A DNA stretch of 7,774 nucleotides. It comes from Chloroflexota bacterium. GTDB lineage: Bacteria; Chloroflexota; Dehalococcoidia; SZUA-161; SpSt-899. The stretch's first letter is position 1. Each line of letters starts with the position of its first letter. The stretch spans positions 1 to 7,774 of the forward strand of contig QLUN01000033.1 of assembly GCA_018725455.1 (NCBI GenBank), written 5' to 3'. This document shows, piece by piece, positions 6,810 to 7,774 of this stretch. A program made the position numbers and the translations under genes. The notes under the pieces are model-generated. The model searched no databases. It had not been told where the DNA came from and saw only the letters and a list, made by a program, of their open reading frames with translations.

Positions 6810-7607
6810 TCAGGTGGCGATCGTCGCGCCATCATTAGCGCGATAGACTGCCATGAGGAATGGATCCTTCTGCCACCTGGCGCGGTGGCTGACATATTCC
6901 GGCTTGCTGAGGATCGAGTGTTCGCCGATGGGGAGAGACAGGTCGCAGTTGACGACTCTGAACGCGATTGCCATTTCGATCGCGGTCCGGGCATCAGGTC
7001 TCGATATGTTCATGGCGACAAGCTGTTTTGCAGCATCGCCCCAGATCACAGGCCCTTGCTCGACGATTTGCAGCAACTCGCTCCAGCCGATGTTGGGGCT
7101 TTCTGACAGATGGGATTCGAGCATTTGAACGTTGGCGAGATACGGTGTTTCGATCTCGACTTCAGTTAGGATCCGAAACTCTGCATTGATGGCTTTGGCG
7201 AAGCGCCGTCCAATGCCGATACGCTGCCTGTCCGCTTCGCTCAGTAAGCCCAAAGCTTCCTTTCGCTTGACTTCAATCACGAATCTTCGCGTTGGCGGCG
7301 CCCCAGCTTCTGACAGTTGGACGAGGATATCCGGCGTGTATGTGCGCCCGGTTGAGTTCTCTTCCATATCTATGATGGGCTGGGTGAATATGTCGTAGAT
7401 ATAGGGCTGGAATGCGAATTGCTGGATGGCTTTCGCCTCAAGCTCCGACTCCGCCCATTGCGGGCCAGAAGCGGTGCGCAATGGGATGAAGCTTCGAACC
7501 GACCCGAAGGTTTTCCCGATCGGACGCTGCTTGAAGCGTTCTGAGAACACGTAATCGCCAGCCTTCACCCAGTGCCCTCCAACCACGAAGCCGTCAATCG
7601 TTGTCAC
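6810..7607 (-). CDS. tnsA: TnsA-like endonuclease
   Basis: The product has 265 residues (Tn7 TnsA has 273). It shows the restriction-enzyme-like nuclease pattern: a Glu-rich helix WAESELEAKAI (51-61) giving the first acidic ligand, TPDILV with D93, and FVIEVKRKE with E112 and K114, in the order and approximate spacing of Tn7 TnsA E63, D114 and K132. The stretch FRILTEVEIETPYLANV (145-161) is also typical. The C-terminal part (about 165-265) probably forms the helical and winged-helix domain. TnsA cuts the 5' ends of the transposon, so with TnsB it should give full excision (cut and paste) rather than cointegrates. The start is a GTG at 7607 with GAGAGG about 9 bases upstream. It is the first gene of the operon and the closest to the presumed right end, as in Tn7. 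Confidence 0.9.
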   Translation of the reverse strand: MTTIDGFVVGGHWVKAGDYVFSERFKQRPIGKTFGSVRSFIPLRTASGPQWAESELEAKAIQQFAFQPYIYDIFTQPIIDMEENSTGRTYTPDILVQLSEAGAPPTRRFVIEVKRKEALGLLSEADRQRIGIGRRFAKAINAEFRILTEVEIETPYLANVQMLESHLSESPNIGWSELLQIVEQGPVIWGDAAKQLVAMNISRPDARTAIEMAIAFRVVNCDLSLPIGEHSILSKPEYVSHRARWQKDPFLMAVYRANDGATIAT

Positions 7608-7774
7608 TAGCTTACCTCTCTACGTCACTTCATGTCATCAACTTTTGCTCCATTCTCGCTACCTTCCCTCGCGGAGGCCGCTTGATGGGCAGGCGGTTCT
7701 CACTGGGTTCTGCGTTCGACAAGCGACCTCGCCCTCCCCCCGCCGGCCGAGCGCAGCGCCGATGTCGCCGCCCG
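7608..7774. other. Upstream region of tnsA and presumed transposon right end
   Basis: It includes the tnsA Shine-Dalgarno (GAGAGG on minus) and the right copy of the inverted 18-bp pair. On the minus strand AGAACC occurs twice 11-12 bp apart (about 7694-7711). No strong -35/-10 pair for tnsA is evident. The only ACA on the plus strand is at 7719-7721 and is followed by a GC-rich stretch running to the window edge, which could be flanking chromosome. Short open frames reach the edge on both strands but are too short to call. Confidence 0.4.
7645..7662 (-). repeat. Right copy of 18-bp inverted pair (candidate TnsB-binding site)
   Basis: On the minus strand this reads GTAGCGAGAATGGAGCAA, matching 16 of 18 bases of the plus-strand site at 1044-1061. 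It sits 38 bp upstream of the tnsA GTG. If TnsB binds here it could also repress the operon, as end-bound TnsB does in Tn7. Confidence 0.55.

Larger units (their letters stand above)
1044..7662. mobile_element. Tn7-like transposon core (minimal span)
   Basis: The span covers tnsA, tnsB, tnsC and tniQ homologues on the minus strand and a convergent tnsE-like gene, bounded by the inverted 18-bp repeat pair. The coordinates given are the outer edges of that pair; the true termini should lie somewhat further out, perhaps near 957-993 on the left and near 7721 on the right. I could not confirm a target-site duplication: the bases flanking TGT at 957 (GGCGA) and ACA at 7721 (AGCGA) agree at four of five positions, which is suggestive only. 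As in Tn7, tnsA is the gene nearest the right end. With these boundaries there is no room for cargo beyond the transposition genes. Presence of a Tn7-like core is secure; the boundaries are not. Confidence 0.7.

Noticed and set aside
7685..7774. Plus-strand ATG at 7685 with GGAGG 7 bases upstream, open to the window edge
   Set aside because: The 30 visible codons are Arg/Pro-rich and GC-driven, with no recognisable domain; the spacing is attractive but the stretch is too short to call a gene.
7700..7774. Minus-strand frame from the window edge to a stop at 7700-7702
   Set aside because: There are only 24 codons, in GC-rich DNA where all frames tend to stay open; it could be the tail of a disrupted gene but cannot be shown.
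1..7774. CRISPR array, Cas genes, tRNA genes
   Set aside because: No regularly spaced identical repeats, no Cas-like motifs in any convincing frame, and no cloverleaf-like sequence were seen.

Overview
The window holds the core of a Tn7-like transposon from a GC-rich proteobacterium, probably an alphaproteobacterium. That taxonomic guess rests on base composition, codon use and the IS5-family transposase at the left edge, and no gene here fixes it. Four genes on the minus strand form a tight operon read from right to left: a TnsA-like endonuclease (7607 to 6810), a TnsB-like DDE transposase (6801 to 4891), a short TnsC/TniB-like AAA+ ATPase (4881 to 3985) and a TniQ zinc-binding target-selection protein (3988 to 2786). 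Their gaps are 8 bp, 9 bp and a 4-bp ATGA overlap, so translation is probably coupled.

A fifth gene runs the other way (1144 to 2811) and meets tniQ tail to tail with a 26-bp overlap. Its 555-residue product has the layout of TnsE and short sequence resemblances to it: a conserved N-terminal half, a variable low-complexity linker and a C-terminal domain. In Tn7, TnsE directs insertion to replicating DNA. A TnsABC + one TniQ + TnsE-like set, with a TniB-sized ATPase and a convergent tnsE-like gene, differs from canonical Tn7 (tnsABCDE in one direction, TnsC about 555 residues, TnsD about 508).

The cassette is bracketed by an imperfect 18-bp repeat in inverted orientation (1044-1061 on plus, 7645-7662 on minus; 16 of 18 identical). 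On the left, two direct GGGACAGCA copies 20 bp apart lie next to it. These look like TnsB-binding sites and suggest that both transposon ends lie inside the window. If so, the element is only about 6.7 kb and carries little or no cargo. The exact termini are not settled; a TGT/ACA-type right terminus is possible at 7721.

Left of the cassette are a small minus-strand helix-turn-helix gene (about 737 to 426), a strong stem-loop (327-356) and the C-terminal part of an IS5-family transposase running off the left edge (2-289). At the right, 7608-7774 holds the tnsA ribosome binding site and the presumed right end, then a GC-rich stretch that may be flanking DNA.
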